A stretch of DNA of 64,000 bases from Riemerella anatipestifer_F (lineage in GTDB: Bacteria; Bacteroidota; Bacteroidia; Flavobacteriales; Weeksellaceae): assembly GCF_037861325.1 (NCBI RefSeq), contig NZ_JAFELW010000001.1; one strand, written 5' to 3'. The position numbers and the translations under genes are program-made. Below, one piece after another: positions 32,900 through 41,970 of this stretch. The notes below the pieces were generated by a model that did no database searches, was not told the origin of the DNA, and saw only the letters and a list, made by a program, of their open reading frames with translations. Numbering within the stretch: position 1 is the stretch's first letter; the number at the start of each line of letters is the position of its first letter.

Positions 32900-35473
32900 C
32901 TAGCCTCCAAATAAATCCCCTATAATACCCTCTTCTGGTATATCATCTGAGTCATTTTGTTGTTCTCTTTCTTCTATTTCAGGTTCTTCCTCCTCCTCTC
33001 TTTCTGGAATAGTAATATTGATGGATTTCACTTTTTCCTTAATAAACTGATTCCCCATTGCTTTAATCCCCTTAACTGCGATAAACTCGTCTATATCTAC
33101 AGTTTCAGGGTCTTTTTCTTTGCCTGTCTTGTCTTTTCCGAAGATGATTTCTGCAGTACAACCGTCTTGAACGCCCACAAACTCAATAAAGGATTTAGGG
33201 TGTTCACTAGGCATAAACCCTTGAGGATTAAGTGTATTATCTAATAAAAATCTCTTAATGAAATAGATTTCCTTCTCGCCATCATAGTAGATACAAGTAA
33301 TAGGTTGGTCTGGTCTCCATTTTTCAAGTACTAGATACTCATCATCAAAGCGATTCATCAAATCAAAAGTCATTAGTTTAGCTTCTCCTTTGGTATTGAT
33401 GGTCAGTATTTTATCATCTCCTTTGAAACTACCTAATAATGTACCTCTTGCATCTGCATTAAGCCTTCTTACCGTTTCATCAAACCATATTTTTCTAGGT
33501 GCTAATGTAGAAACGCCTTCTTCCTTCAAATCTACCTTTTTTACAGCATATTTGGTAACCAGATTTCCTCTAGAATTTCTACCCTTAATAGCTAAATCTG
33601 AAAAGTCTATCTCTATTTTATTTTTTCGTATTCTAGCATTAGGTTTTAAAAGAACTGTTACTACCTCTGCTTCACCATTAGGATTGGCGGAGAAATAAAG
33701 CACTTCTGAACCTTTAGCTTCTGAAGCTAAAGGATATTCGGTATTTCTTGTAATGGAGGTTACAGAAAATCTTTTCATATAATAAGGTCCCGTTTTGCCC
33801 TCTCGGTAAATCATATTATAAACGGTGCGTTTATCATTTTTCTTCCAAACACCTGTGTGTATAATATCTTTACCCACAAAAGTTTTAGGCTCTACCTTAG
33901 TTACTTGCATTACTCCGTCTTTTCTGAAGGTAATAATATCATCTATATCGGAGCAATCAAACACATACTCGTCTTTTCGGAGTGATGTCCCTATAAAGCC
34001 CTCTGCCCTATTAACATAGAATTTTTCGTTAGCTACGGCTACTTTTGTGGCATCAATAGTATCAAAAACTCTAAGTTCTGTTCGGCGTTCTTTATCCTTA
34101 CCAAATTTCTTTTTAATATTGAGGAAATAATTGATGGCATACTCCACCAAATGAGCTAAATGATGCTTGACTTCCTCCATTTTACCTTCAAGAGCAGCAA
34201 TGTTTTCTAATGCTTTATCTCTATCATATCTAGAAATACGCATAAATGGAAGCTCCGTAAGACGAATAATATCCTCGGTAACCACCTCCCTCATTAAGTT
34301 TTTAATGAAAGGTTGAAGGGCTAAGTTAATGGCTTCATAAACAGATTCTTTAGAGTCTTTACCTTTAATCTCTTGGTAAATTTCGTTTTCAATAAAGATT
34401 CTTTCTAGAGAAGCAAAATGCCACTTGTCTTCCAACTCTCCAAGCTCTATTTCTAGCTCTCTTTTAAGAAGGGAAACAGTGTGGTCTGTATTTCTCTTTA
34501 AAATCTCCGAAACACTTAGGAACATCGGCTTATCGCCTACGATAACACAAGCGTTGGGCGAAATGGAAATTTCACAATCTGTAAATGCATACAAGGCATC
34601 TATCATCTTATCGGGCGAAACATCATTATTAAGATGAATGTTGATTTCTACTTGGTCAGAAGTGTTATCTTCTATCTTTTTGATTTTAATCTTCCCTTTC
34701 TCATTAGCTTTGATGATGCTGTCAATCAAGTCGCTAGTCGTTTTGGAAAACGGAAGTTCAGTAATGCATAAAGTATGCTTATCTTTTTGGATAATCCTAG
34801 CTCTCGCCCTTAATCTTCCACCTCTTTCGCCATCATTATAGTTGCTAACATCTAGCATACCACCCGTCATAAAGTCTGGATAAAGCTGGAATTTCTTTCC
34901 TTTAAGATACGCAATAGAGGCTTCTATTAATTCATTAAAGTTGTGAGGCATCACTTTAGTAGAAAGCCCTACCCCAATACCTTCCACACCTTGAGCGAGA
35001 AGTAACGGAAACTTAACAGGTAAATCTATAGGTTCATTATTTCTACCGTCATAAGATTTTACCCAGTGAGTTGTTTTTGGGTTGAATACAACTTCTAATG
35101 CAAAGGGAGTTAGTCTCGCCTCTATATATCTTGCAGCAGCAGCAGAATCACCAGTATAGACATTCCCCCAGTTACCTTGTGTGTCTATAAGAAGTTCTTT
35201 TTGACCAATCTGAACCATTGCATCTGTAATGGAAGCATCACCGTGAGGGTGATATTTCATAGTATTCCCTACGATGTTCGCAACCTTGTTGTAACGACCG
35301 TCTTCAAGCTCTTTCATAGAGTGCATAATCCTCCTCTGTACAGGTTTGAAACCATCAAAAATAGAAGGAATGGCACGGTCTAATATCACATAAGATGCGT
35401 AATCTAAAAACCAATCTTTATATAATCCTGAAACTTTTTTCAGCGTTTCTCCTTTCTGATATTGTTCTTCCAT
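32900..35473 (-). CDS. parC: DNA topoisomerase IV subunit A
   Basis: 857 residues. It is the DNA-breaking subunit that decatenates daughter chromosomes. The active-site Tyr116 lies in AARYIEAR. The quinolone-interacting region includes HPHGDASITD (75-84), with Ser81 at the position of GyrA Ser83, a sensitive-type residue. The C-terminal beta-pinwheel region is followed by a very acidic tail (EREEEEEPEIEEREQQ). Calling it ParC rather than GyrA rests on its operon with a ParE-type subunit and the lack of a canonical GyrA-box repeat set. Confidence 0.9.
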   Translation of the reverse strand: MEEQYQKGETLKKVSGLYKDWFLDYASYVILDRAIPSIFDGFKPVQRRIMHSMKELEDGRYNKVANIVGNTMKYHPHGDASITDAMVQIGQKELLIDTQGNWGNVYTGDSAAAARYIEARLTPFALEVVFNPKTTHWVKSYDGRNNEPIDLPVKFPLLLAQGVEGIGVGLSTKVMPHNFNELIEASIAYLKGKKFQLYPDFMTGGMLDVSNYNDGERGGRLRARARIIQKDKHTLCITELPFSKTTSDLIDSIIKANEKGKIKIKKIEDNTSDQVEINIHLNNDVSPDKMIDALYAFTDCEISISPNACVIVGDKPMFLSVSEILKRNTDHTVSLLKRELEIELGELEDKWHFASLERIFIENEIYQEIKGKDSKESVYEAINLALQPFIKNLMREVVTEDIIRLTELPFMRISRYDRDKALENIAALEGKMEEVKHHLAHLVEYAINYFLNIKKKFGKDKERRTELRVFDTIDATKVAVANEKFYVNRAEGFIGTSLRKDEYVFDCSDIDDIITFRKDGVMQVTKVEPKTFVGKDIIHTGVWKKNDKRTVYNMIYREGKTGPYYMKRFSVTSITRNTEYPLASEAKGSEVLYFSANPNGEAEVVTVLLKPNARIRKNKIEIDFSDLAIKGRNSRGNLVTKYAVKKVDLKEEGVSTLAPRKIWFDETVRRLNADARGTLLGSFKGDDKILTINTKGEAKLMTFDLMNRFDDEYLVLEKWRPDQPITCIYYDGEKEIYFIKRFLLDNTLNPQGFMPSEHPKSFIEFVGVQDGCTAEIIFGKDKTGKEKDPETVDIDEFIAVKGIKAMGNQFIKEKVKSINITIPEREEEEEPEIEEREQQNDSDDIPEEGIIGDLFGG

Positions 35474-35475
35474 TA

Positions 35476-35970
35476 CTAATTTGTATCTCTATTGTTAGAG
35501 TTTTCTTGATTTGATTTTATGGTTCTGTTAAGCGATAGCTTTAAATCTTTTATCTCTTTACTATTAAGGTAAGAAATATCGTATTTAAGTACAGTTAAAC
35601 TTCCTTTCTTATTTTTTAGTCTTATATATAATCTTCTAAACAGGAAAACATCAACTATTTCGTAAGAATCTAATTTATATTTTGGAAATTCATCTTTTGC
35701 GTTTTTGCCTAGAGAATCAATGATATTTCTATTTTGAAAATTAAGAGCTTCGCCATCACTATCGTACTCAAAAATTTGTCTTCCCCTAATATAAAAAATG
35801 AGATATAGAAAAATGGCAAAAGCTATAATACCAATATCAATAGGTATAGTAAATAGCTTTGCTACCTTGTTTTGTAATATAAAGAAAATTAAACCTACCA
35901 ATAGCGTTATATTTGCCAAAGTAAATATAAACTGATAATAGGGAATTCTTACTTTATTACTTAATCTCAT
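35476..35970 (-). CDS. Hypothetical membrane protein between parE and parC
   Basis: 164 residues. Two transmembrane helices (about 10-32 and 40-60) are followed by a soluble beta-rich C-terminal part of about 100 residues, resembling a PH-like or bacterial bPH domain in hydropathy only. I recognise no motif. It is 2 bases upstream of parC and 19 bases downstream of parE on the same strand, so it must be part of that transcript. A functional tie to topoisomerase IV is not shown. Confidence 0.7.
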   Translation of the reverse strand: MRLSNKVRIPYYQFIFTLANITLLVGLIFFILQNKVAKLFTIPIDIGIIAFAIFLYLIFYIRGRQIFEYDSDGEALNFQNRNIIDSLGKNAKDEFPKYKLDSYEIVDVFLFRRLYIRLKNKKGSLTVLKYDISYLNSKEIKDLKLSLNRTIKSNQENSNNRDTN

Positions 35971-35989
35971 AGTTTTTTAATACACAAAT

Positions 35990-37849
35990 TTATTCTCCTT
36001 CTATAACTTCTTCTACAACTAAATTTTCTAGAATAAACTGCTGTCTATCAGGTGTGTTTTTACCCATGTAAAATTCTAGAATTTGGTCTATGGTTTGGTC
36101 TTTACCTATCACCACAGGTTCAAGTCTAATATCTTTCCCTATAAAGTGTTTAAATTCCTCTGGAGAGATTTCTCCAAGACCTTTAAATCTAGTGATTTCA
36201 GGGTTTTTACCAAGTTCATTCAGTGCTTTTATTCGCTCTTCTTCTGTGTAGCAATAGCGAGTTTCTTTCTTATTCCTTACCCTAAACAATGGTGTTTGTA
36301 AGATATACAAATGTCCATTTTTAATTAAATCAGGAAAAAACTGAAGAAAGAAAGTAATCATCAATAATCTAATGTGCATACCGTCCACATCAGCATCGGT
36401 GGCAATAATAACTTGATTATATCTTAAATCTTCTAAACTTTCCTCTATATTAAGTGCAGCTTGTAGGAGATTGAACTCTTCGTTTTCATACACTACTTTC
36501 TTGGTAAGTCCGTAGCAGTTAAGAGGTTTCCCTTTGAGCGAAAACACCGCTTGAGTTTCCACATCTCTAGACTTGGTGATAGACCCTGATGCAGAATCTC
36601 CCTCCGTTATAAAAATCTGAGTTTCTGATTTTCTATCTGCTTTTTGCTCATTGTAGTGTTGCCTACAATCTCTTAGCTTTTTATTATGTAAAGATACCTT
36701 TTTGGCTCTTTCTCTAGCGAGTTTTTGTATTCCAGAAAGTTCTTTTCTTTCCCTTTCGGAAACTAATATTTTCTTATAAATTGCCTCTGCAACTTCTGGG
36801 TTTTTATGTAGGAAATTATCTAATTTGGTCTTAAGAAAATCTATTACAAAGGTTCTTACAGTTGGACCTTGTGGACCAATATCATTAGAACCTAACTTGG
36901 TTTTGGTTTGAGATTCAAAAACAGGCTCTTCTACATTTATAGAAATCGCTGCAATAATAGACTTTCTGATGTCCGAAGCATCAAAGTTTTTATTGAAAAA
37001 TTCTCGTATTGTTTTTACATAGGCTTCTCTAAAGGCATTAAGGTGCGTTCCACCTTGTGTGGTATTTTGCCCATTAACAAACGAAAAGTAAGTTTCCGTT
37101 TGAGACTTATCCGAGTGAGTAATGGCAACCTCTATATCATCGCCTTTAAGGTGTACAATTGGGTAAAGCGTTTGGCTTTCCATTTCTTCCTCCAATAAAT
37201 CTTTCAGTCCATTTTCGGAAAAATAAGTTTCTCCATTAAAAATGATTTTAAGACCTGGATTTAGATAAGCGTAGTTTCTGAGCATACGCTCTATATACTC
37301 TTTTCTGAATTTATAATTCAAAAATATTTCAGCGTCTGGAATAAAGGTAATTTCAGTTCCGTTTCTATCGCTAGAGTCTTCTTCTGGAAAATTCTCTGTG
37401 ATATTACCTCTGCAGAATTCGGCAACTTTAGTTTTATTATCTCGCACCGATTTTACCCTGAAATATTCGGATAAAGCATTAACTGCTTTGGTACCTACTC
37501 CGTTAAGTCCCACCGATTTTTTAAACGCCTTACTGTCATATTTTCCCCCAGTATTCATTTTAGAAACAGCGTCTACCACTTTCCCTAGAGGGATTCCCCT
37601 TCCATAATCTCGGATTTGGACTTTTCTGTCATCTAGCTTGATTTCTATCCTTTTACCAGCTTTCATTCTGAACTCATCTATGGAGTTATCCAGAATTTCC
37701 TTTAATAAAATATAGATACCATCATCAGCCGATGAACCATCTCCTAACTTTCCAATATACATACCTGGACGAAGCCTAATATGCTCTTGCCAATCGAGGG
37801 TTCTAATGTTATCTTCGGAATAATTAACCTGTTGTAATGCTTCACTCAT
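35990..37849 (-). CDS. parE: DNA topoisomerase IV subunit B
   Basis: 619 residues from the ATG at 37849; an earlier TTG in frame lies inside the promoter element and is rejected. GHKL ATPase motifs are EILDNSIDEF, DYGRGIP and GLNGVGTKAVNAL. The Toprim domain carries FITEGDSASGS and the IATDADVDGMHIR Asp cluster. It supplies ATP hydrolysis to the ParC2ParE2 complex. It heads the leftward run parE - membrane protein - parC - relA/spoT - nhaA. Confidence 0.93.
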   Translation of the reverse strand: MSEALQQVNYSEDNIRTLDWQEHIRLRPGMYIGKLGDGSSADDGIYILLKEILDNSIDEFRMKAGKRIEIKLDDRKVQIRDYGRGIPLGKVVDAVSKMNTGGKYDSKAFKKSVGLNGVGTKAVNALSEYFRVKSVRDNKTKVAEFCRGNITENFPEEDSSDRNGTEITFIPDAEIFLNYKFRKEYIERMLRNYAYLNPGLKIIFNGETYFSENGLKDLLEEEMESQTLYPIVHLKGDDIEVAITHSDKSQTETYFSFVNGQNTTQGGTHLNAFREAYVKTIREFFNKNFDASDIRKSIIAAISINVEEPVFESQTKTKLGSNDIGPQGPTVRTFVIDFLKTKLDNFLHKNPEVAEAIYKKILVSERERKELSGIQKLARERAKKVSLHNKKLRDCRQHYNEQKADRKSETQIFITEGDSASGSITKSRDVETQAVFSLKGKPLNCYGLTKKVVYENEEFNLLQAALNIEESLEDLRYNQVIIATDADVDGMHIRLLMITFFLQFFPDLIKNGHLYILQTPLFRVRNKKETRYCYTEEERIKALNELGKNPEITRFKGLGEISPEEFKHFIGKDIRLEPVVIGKDQTIDQILEFYMGKNTPDRQQFILENLVVEEVIEGE

Positions 37850-37888
37850 AAATAAGCCTCTATTTTTAATGTAAAAAACAATAACCCA

Positions 37889-37896
37889 CAAATTTA
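37889..37896 (-). promoter_or_regulatory. -7 element of parE
   Basis: TAAATTTG on the minus strand, 39 bases before the ATG at 37849. It overlaps the rejected TTG start. Confidence 0.6.
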
Positions 37897-38067
37897 AGCA
37901 AACCTATTTTAAAAGAAAAATTTTAAACAAAAGTATTTTTTACAGTTCGCTATAAACCTCAAACAATCAAAATATTAAACACTTTAAATGCTAGAATGTA
38001 CAAATACTATAACTAAGCAGTGTTTAAAAAAGTTGAAAAATCCTTTTAGTAGGCGAAGTTTTTTTTA

Positions 38068-38075
38068 TACTTTTG
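38068..38075 (+). promoter_or_regulatory. -7 element of the coiled-coil/zapA operon
   Basis: TACTTTTG, 28 bases before the first ATG at 38104. Confidence 0.55.
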
Positions 38076-38103
38076 TGTCAAGGTTAGAACACATCCTGAG
38101 GAT

Positions 38104-38406
38104 ATGCTAAGAGAGATAGAAAATCATTTTTCAGAGGTTGAACAAAAGGTAATCCGCTTAAAAAGTGATTATCAAAAACTTAAAGATGATTATTCGGCTC
38201 TTTTGGATAGCCATAATGAAACGAAGAGGAAACTAGATACAGAAAAAAAGGCTCATCAGGAATTGTTGGAAAAATATAAAGAAATAAAGTTAGTTTCTGC
38301 AATATCGGGTAATCCCAACCATAATAGATTGATGAAAAACCACATCAATAGACTTATTAAGGAAATAGATGCTTGTATTGCACAACTTCAAAATAAAGGC
38401 TTGTAA
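38104..38406 (+). CDS. Coiled-coil protein upstream of zapA
   Basis: 100 residues, nearly all heptad-like coiled coil (about 5-65), then a short segment and another helix (HINRLIKEIDACIAQLQ). The stop and the zapA start overlap in TAATG, indicating translational coupling. The size and position recall division-site coiled coils such as ZapB, but that is by analogy only. The coupling to zapA suggests a role with FtsZ-ring regulation. Confidence 0.75.
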   Translation: MLREIENHFSEVEQKVIRLKSDYQKLKDDYSALLDSHNETKRKLDTEKKAHQELLEKYKEIKLVSAISGNPNHNRLMKNHINRLIKEIDACIAQLQNKGL

Positions 38407-38684
38407 TGGAAGTGCGTAGAATCAATATCAATATAGCTGGTAGAAGATACCCACTTAATGTACCTGCCGACGAAGAAGAAACACTCCGTAAGGTAGGAAA
38501 ACAAATAGAGACGATGATTAAGGAGTTTGAAACTAATTTTAATGTTCAAGATAAACAAGATGTTTTGGCAATGTGTGCGTTAAAACTAGGTACTAATGCA
38601 GAAGTCGCCAAACAAAATGGAGAGAATAATATAGAAAGTGTCCAAAAGAGATTGAGCAACCTCAGTCAGTTATTGGACGAGTAA
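38406..38684 (+). CDS. zapA: Cell division protein ZapA
   Basis: 92 residues. The N-terminal part (MEVRRININIAGRRYPLNVP) with the following EEETLRKVGKQIE is the ZapA head. A coiled-coil C-terminal half follows, with the conserved LAMCALKLG. ZapA bundles FtsZ filaments at mid-cell. It overlaps the upstream coiled-coil gene by one base. Downstream lies a 6S-like RNA, the same neighbour zapA has in gammaproteobacteria. Confidence 0.9.
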   Translation: MEVRRININIAGRRYPLNVPADEEETLRKVGKQIETMIKEFETNFNVQDKQDVLAMCALKLGTNAEVAKQNGENNIESVQKRLSNLSQLLDE

Positions 38685-38734
38685 ATAGAAACAATAATTA
38701 GGATACAGAAATACTCCTCATTGTTGTATAAAAT

Positions 38735-38912
38735 TTTGCCTGCAACTGTTCTAACACTAATTAAGGTAAACTCAACGCTAAACTAATACTGGGTAAATGC
38801 TTGCTAGATGGCGTGCCGTTTTATCACGGATTACAGATAGTAAGACTTAACCTGAATCGTGTTGATTAGGAGTTTACTCTTTTAATCTTACAGAATGGTT
38901 GTAGGTTTTTTT
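38735..38912 (+). ncRNA. ssrS: 6S-like regulatory RNA (probable 6S-Flavo class)
   Basis: The segment folds as one long rod. A 14-bp closing stem pairs 38739-38752 with 38892-38905 (three G-U wobbles). An inner perfect 8-bp stem GTAAACTC / GAGTTTAC pairs 38766-38773 with 38870-38877, and internal asymmetric loops lie between. An apical CCGT/ACGG hairpin is at 38816-38829. The closing stem is followed directly by seven T, so the RNA ends itself. Size (about 175 bases), rod shape and position between zapA and rny match 6S RNA, which binds the housekeeping RNA polymerase. The exact 5' end is uncertain. Confidence 0.72.
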
Positions 38913-38947
38913 ATGGAAAAAAGTTAAAAATTAATAAATATATATAA

Positions 38948-40522
38948 ATGGATACAGTAGTTTTAATTATCAGTATACTCGGAAGTCTTATAGTGGGAGC
39001 CGCTATAGGATTTGCTTTTGCTAAAAGCTCGTTGAATTCTAAGGCAAAATTCATCGTGGAAGATGCTAAGAAAAACGCGGAAAATTTAATAGAAAAAGCT
39101 AAAGTAAAAGCCGAAAGTATAAAGCAAGAAAAAAATATACAAGCTAAAGAACGCTTTTTAGAGCTCAAAACAGAACATGATGCTCATATACAGCAGAGAG
39201 AAAAGAAAATGCAGGAGGTTGAAAAAAGAGCAAGGGATAAAGAGCAGAAACTAAATGACGAACTAAGCAAAGTAGGTAAATTAGAAAAAGATTTAGACAA
39301 GAAACTTAGCGACCTTTCTAGAAAAGAAGAACAACTAGAAAAGAAGCAAGAAGAACTTAGCGTTGCTATTGCAAAGAAAGTAGAACTTTTAGAGAAAGTT
39401 TCGGGTTATTCCGCAGAAGAGGCTAAAGAAGAATTGGTAGAAACCATGAAGTCAGAAGCTAAAACCAAAGCTCAGTCTTATGTTCAGAACATTATGGAGG
39501 AAGCTCAACTTAATGCAAAGAACGAAGCTAAAAAGATAGTAATCCAAACTATCCAAAGAATAGGAACAGAACAAGCCATAGAAAATTCGGTATCTGTATT
39601 TAATATAGAATCTGATGATGTTAAAGGTAGAATTATTGGTAGAGAAGGTAGAAATATCCGTGCTTTAGAAGCAGCTACAGGTGTAGAAATTATAGTAGAT
39701 GACACACCAGAGGCTATCCTTTTATCTTGTTTTGACCCTGTGAGAAGAGAAATTGCAAGGTTATCTCTACATAGGTTAGTTACAGATGGCAGAATTCACC
39801 CTGCAAGAATTGAAGAAATTGTAGAGAAAACAAGAAAGCAAATAGAAGAGGAAATTATAGAAGTTGGTAAAAGAACTATTATAGATTTAGGAATACACGG
39901 TTTACACCCAGAGCTCGTAAAAATAGTGGGTAGAATGAAGTACCGTTCTTCTTATGGGCAGAACTTATTACAACACTCTCGTGAGGTGGCCAATATAGCA
40001 GCAACTATGGCTGCAGAGCTAGGTCTTAATGTAAAATTAGCTAAGAGAGCTGGTCTACTACACGATATTGGTAAAGTACCAGAACAAGAGTCTGAACTTC
40101 CTCACGCTTTGCTAGGTATGCAATGGGCTGAAAAATTTGGAGAAAATCCAGAAGTGGTAAACGCCATAGGTGCACACCACGATGAAATAGAAATGACTTC
40201 TCTCCTCTCTCCTATTATCCAAGTAGCAGACGGAATTTCAGGTGCAAGACCTGGAGCGAGAAGACAGGTTTTAGAATCTTATATCCAAAGGTTAAAAGAT
40301 TTAGAAGCAGCAGCGTTAAGTTTTGAAGGAGTTTCTAGTGCTTACGCTATCCAAGCAGGTAGAGAGCTTAGAGTGATGGTAGAAAGTGCTAAAGTAAATG
40401 ATAGTGTAGCCGCTCAACTTTCTTACGATATTTCAGAAAAAATTCAAAATGAACTGACTTATCCAGGTCAAGTAAAAATCACGGTGATTAGAGAAACTAG
40501 AGCCGTTAATATCGCTCGATAA
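38948..40522 (+). CDS. rny: Ribonuclease Y
   Basis: 524 residues, normal length. An N-terminal transmembrane helix (about 5-25) anchors it in the inner membrane. A long charged coiled coil (about 30-190) is followed by a KH domain (GRIIGREGRNIRALE) and an HD domain with GLLHDIGK. It is an endoribonuclease starting mRNA decay. It lies 36 bases after the 6S-like RNA terminator and has its own terminator at 40543. Confidence 0.96.
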   Translation: MDTVVLIISILGSLIVGAAIGFAFAKSSLNSKAKFIVEDAKKNAENLIEKAKVKAESIKQEKNIQAKERFLELKTEHDAHIQQREKKMQEVEKRARDKEQKLNDELSKVGKLEKDLDKKLSDLSRKEEQLEKKQEELSVAIAKKVELLEKVSGYSAEEAKEELVETMKSEAKTKAQSYVQNIMEEAQLNAKNEAKKIVIQTIQRIGTEQAIENSVSVFNIESDDVKGRIIGREGRNIRALEAATGVEIIVDDTPEAILLSCFDPVRREIARLSLHRLVTDGRIHPARIEEIVEKTRKQIEEEIIEVGKRTIIDLGIHGLHPELVKIVGRMKYRSSYGQNLLQHSREVANIAATMAAELGLNVKLAKRAGLLHDIGKVPEQESELPHALLGMQWAEKFGENPEVVNAIGAHHDEIEMTSLLSPIIQVADGISGARPGARRQVLESYIQRLKDLEAAALSFEGVSSAYAIQAGRELRVMVESAKVNDSVAAQLSYDISEKIQNELTYPGQVKITVIRETRAVNIAR

Positions 40523-40542
40523 ACATTAACTATTTTATATCT

Positions 40543-40578
40543 AAAAATCCAAACTTAATAACTAGGTTTGGATTTTTT
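40543..40578 (+). terminator. Terminator of rny
   Basis: 12-bp perfect stem AAAAATCCAAAC / GTTTGGATTTTT with an 11-base loop and T-run. Confidence 0.85.
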
Positions 40579-40638
40579 CTTTATGAAGAACTGCAAAAAA
40601 TCACTTTCAAAAAATCATTAGAATTAAGAACAAATTAC

Positions 40639-40646
40639 TACCTTTG
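40639..40646 (+). promoter_or_regulatory. -7 element of yciH, 4 bases from the start codon
   Basis: TACCTTTG ends 4 bases before the ATG at 40651, suggesting a leaderless mRNA. Confidence 0.55.
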
Positions 40647-40650
40647 AAAC

Positions 40651-40980
40651 ATGGATTTAAGAGATCAACTAAAGAACCTTTTTCCTGCTCATATGGAGCA
40701 AGACTTTGAGCTTGAAGAAGAGGGAGAAACTTCTGTTCAGAAAGAACCTCTCATCTGTAAATATGAAAAAAAAGGGAGAAATGGTAAGCCCGTAACTCTG
40801 ATTGAAGGCTTTGAAGGTAATGATGATGAACTGAAACAAATTTCTAAAAAAATTAAAACAACCTTAGGAATAGGTGGTTCTGAAAAAGACGGAGTTATCA
40901 TTATACAAGGCGACAATAGAGATAAGATAATGGATATTCTTAAAGAGATGGGATACAAAACCAAACGAGTAGGAGGATAA
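40651..40980 (+). CDS. yciH: SUI1/eIF1-like translation factor YciH
   Basis: 109 residues. The C-terminal 75 residues form the SUI1 fold with RNGKPVTLIEGFEGND and the GIGGSEKDGVIIIQGD signature shared with eukaryotic eIF1. The N-terminal 35 residues are acidic. Bacterial homologues influence start-site fidelity on leaderless or atypical mRNAs in vitro; the role in Bacteroidota is not established. It is followed after 20 bases by the phosphorylase gene, probably in one transcript. Its own mRNA looks leaderless. Confidence 0.88.
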   Translation: MDLRDQLKNLFPAHMEQDFELEEEGETSVQKEPLICKYEKKGRNGKPVTLIEGFEGNDDELKQISKKIKTTLGIGGSEKDGVIIIQGDNRDKIMDILKEMGYKTKRVGG

Positions 40981-41000
40981 AAATAAAAAAATATATAATT

Positions 41001-41855
41001 ATGCTTAATAAGTTAGCTGCATCAGAACTGGTGCTTAATGAAGACGGAAGTGTGTATCACCTTAATTTGCTTCCAGAGGATATTGCAGAAAAAATAATTT
41101 TGGTAGGAGACCCAGACCGTGTTCCTAAGGTTTCTAAGTATTTTGATAAAATAGAAATCAAAAAGAACAAAAGAGAGTTCTATACACATACAGGGACGCT
41201 TAGAGGGGAAAGAATTACGGTAATGTCATCAGGTATCGGTACTGAGAATATAGACATCGTAATGAATGAGTTAGATGCTTTGGTGAATATTGATTTGAAA
41301 AATAAAGAATTCAAGTCAGAGCATACTGCGTTACAGTTGTTCCGTTTAGGGACTTGTGGTAGCGTAAATCCTGATATAGAGGTAGATAATATGCTAGTAA
41401 CTCAAAATGTGGTGGGACTTGATGGTTTATTACATTTCTACCAAGACTATCAGTTTGAAAATGAGTTTTCTAGAAATTTCTTAGAAAAGTTCCCTTATGA
41501 GAAAATAAAATCAATGCTTTATTTTTCAGACTGGGCAGAAGATATTTCAGATTATTATAAAGATGCTAAATACCACGGAAATACCGCTACTTTCCCTGGA
41601 TTCTATGCTCCACAAGGAAGACAGCTAAGGCTTAAAGCTGTAGATGAAAACTTCTTAGAAACCCTTAATGATTTAGGCGTTTCTAACTTTGAGATGGAAA
41701 CTTCCGCTATCTATGGTCTATCAAAACTACTTGGTCATAAGGCTCTTACTGTAAACTGTGTAATTGCTAATCGCCGTAGAGGTGAATTTTCTGCAGACCA
41801 CCACGCTTCAGAAAAAAATATGATAGAATGGGTGTTGGATAGGATTGTTAAGTAA
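41001..41855 (+). CDS. Nucleoside phosphorylase (uridine phosphorylase-like)
   Basis: 284 residues, phosphorylase superfamily. GDPDRVPKVSKYFD near the N-terminus is the phosphate-binding loop. SSGIGTENIDIVMNEL and the FRLGTCGSVNPDIEVDNM region are nucleoside-binding parts, and FEMETSAIYGLSKLLGHKAL is the purine/pyrimidine-discriminating Glu segment. Compared with E. coli Udp (253 residues) it is slightly longer. The substrate (uridine or purine nucleoside) is not certain. It is co-directional with yciH and ends in a strong terminator. Confidence 0.88.
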   Translation: MLNKLAASELVLNEDGSVYHLNLLPEDIAEKIILVGDPDRVPKVSKYFDKIEIKKNKREFYTHTGTLRGERITVMSSGIGTENIDIVMNELDALVNIDLKNKEFKSEHTALQLFRLGTCGSVNPDIEVDNMLVTQNVVGLDGLLHFYQDYQFENEFSRNFLEKFPYEKIKSMLYFSDWAEDISDYYKDAKYHGNTATFPGFYAPQGRQLRLKAVDENFLETLNDLGVSNFEMETSAIYGLSKLLGHKALTVNCVIANRRRGEFSADHHASEKNMIEWVLDRIVK

Positions 41856-41876
41856 TTTAGCCAATCAATTAGGTAG

Positions 41877-41917
41877 AAAATATTAAAAGATAGCATTTTG
41901 CTATCTTTTAATATTTT
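41877..41917 (+). terminator. Terminator with a 19-bp perfect stem
   Basis: Arms at 41877-41895 and 41899-41917 are exactly complementary with a 3-base loop. It starts with AAAATATTAAAAGATAGCA, and its strong fold ends the yciH-phosphorylase transcript. Confidence 0.85.
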
Positions 41918-41970
41918 GGATATATTATGACTTATCTATGTTAAAATTTCTTCAGCATAAATATTGTACA

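Noticed and set aside
37850..37891. Upstream extension of ParE to a TTG start
   Set aside because: The TTG lies inside the TAAATTTG promoter element; the extra residues do not resemble ParE N-termini.
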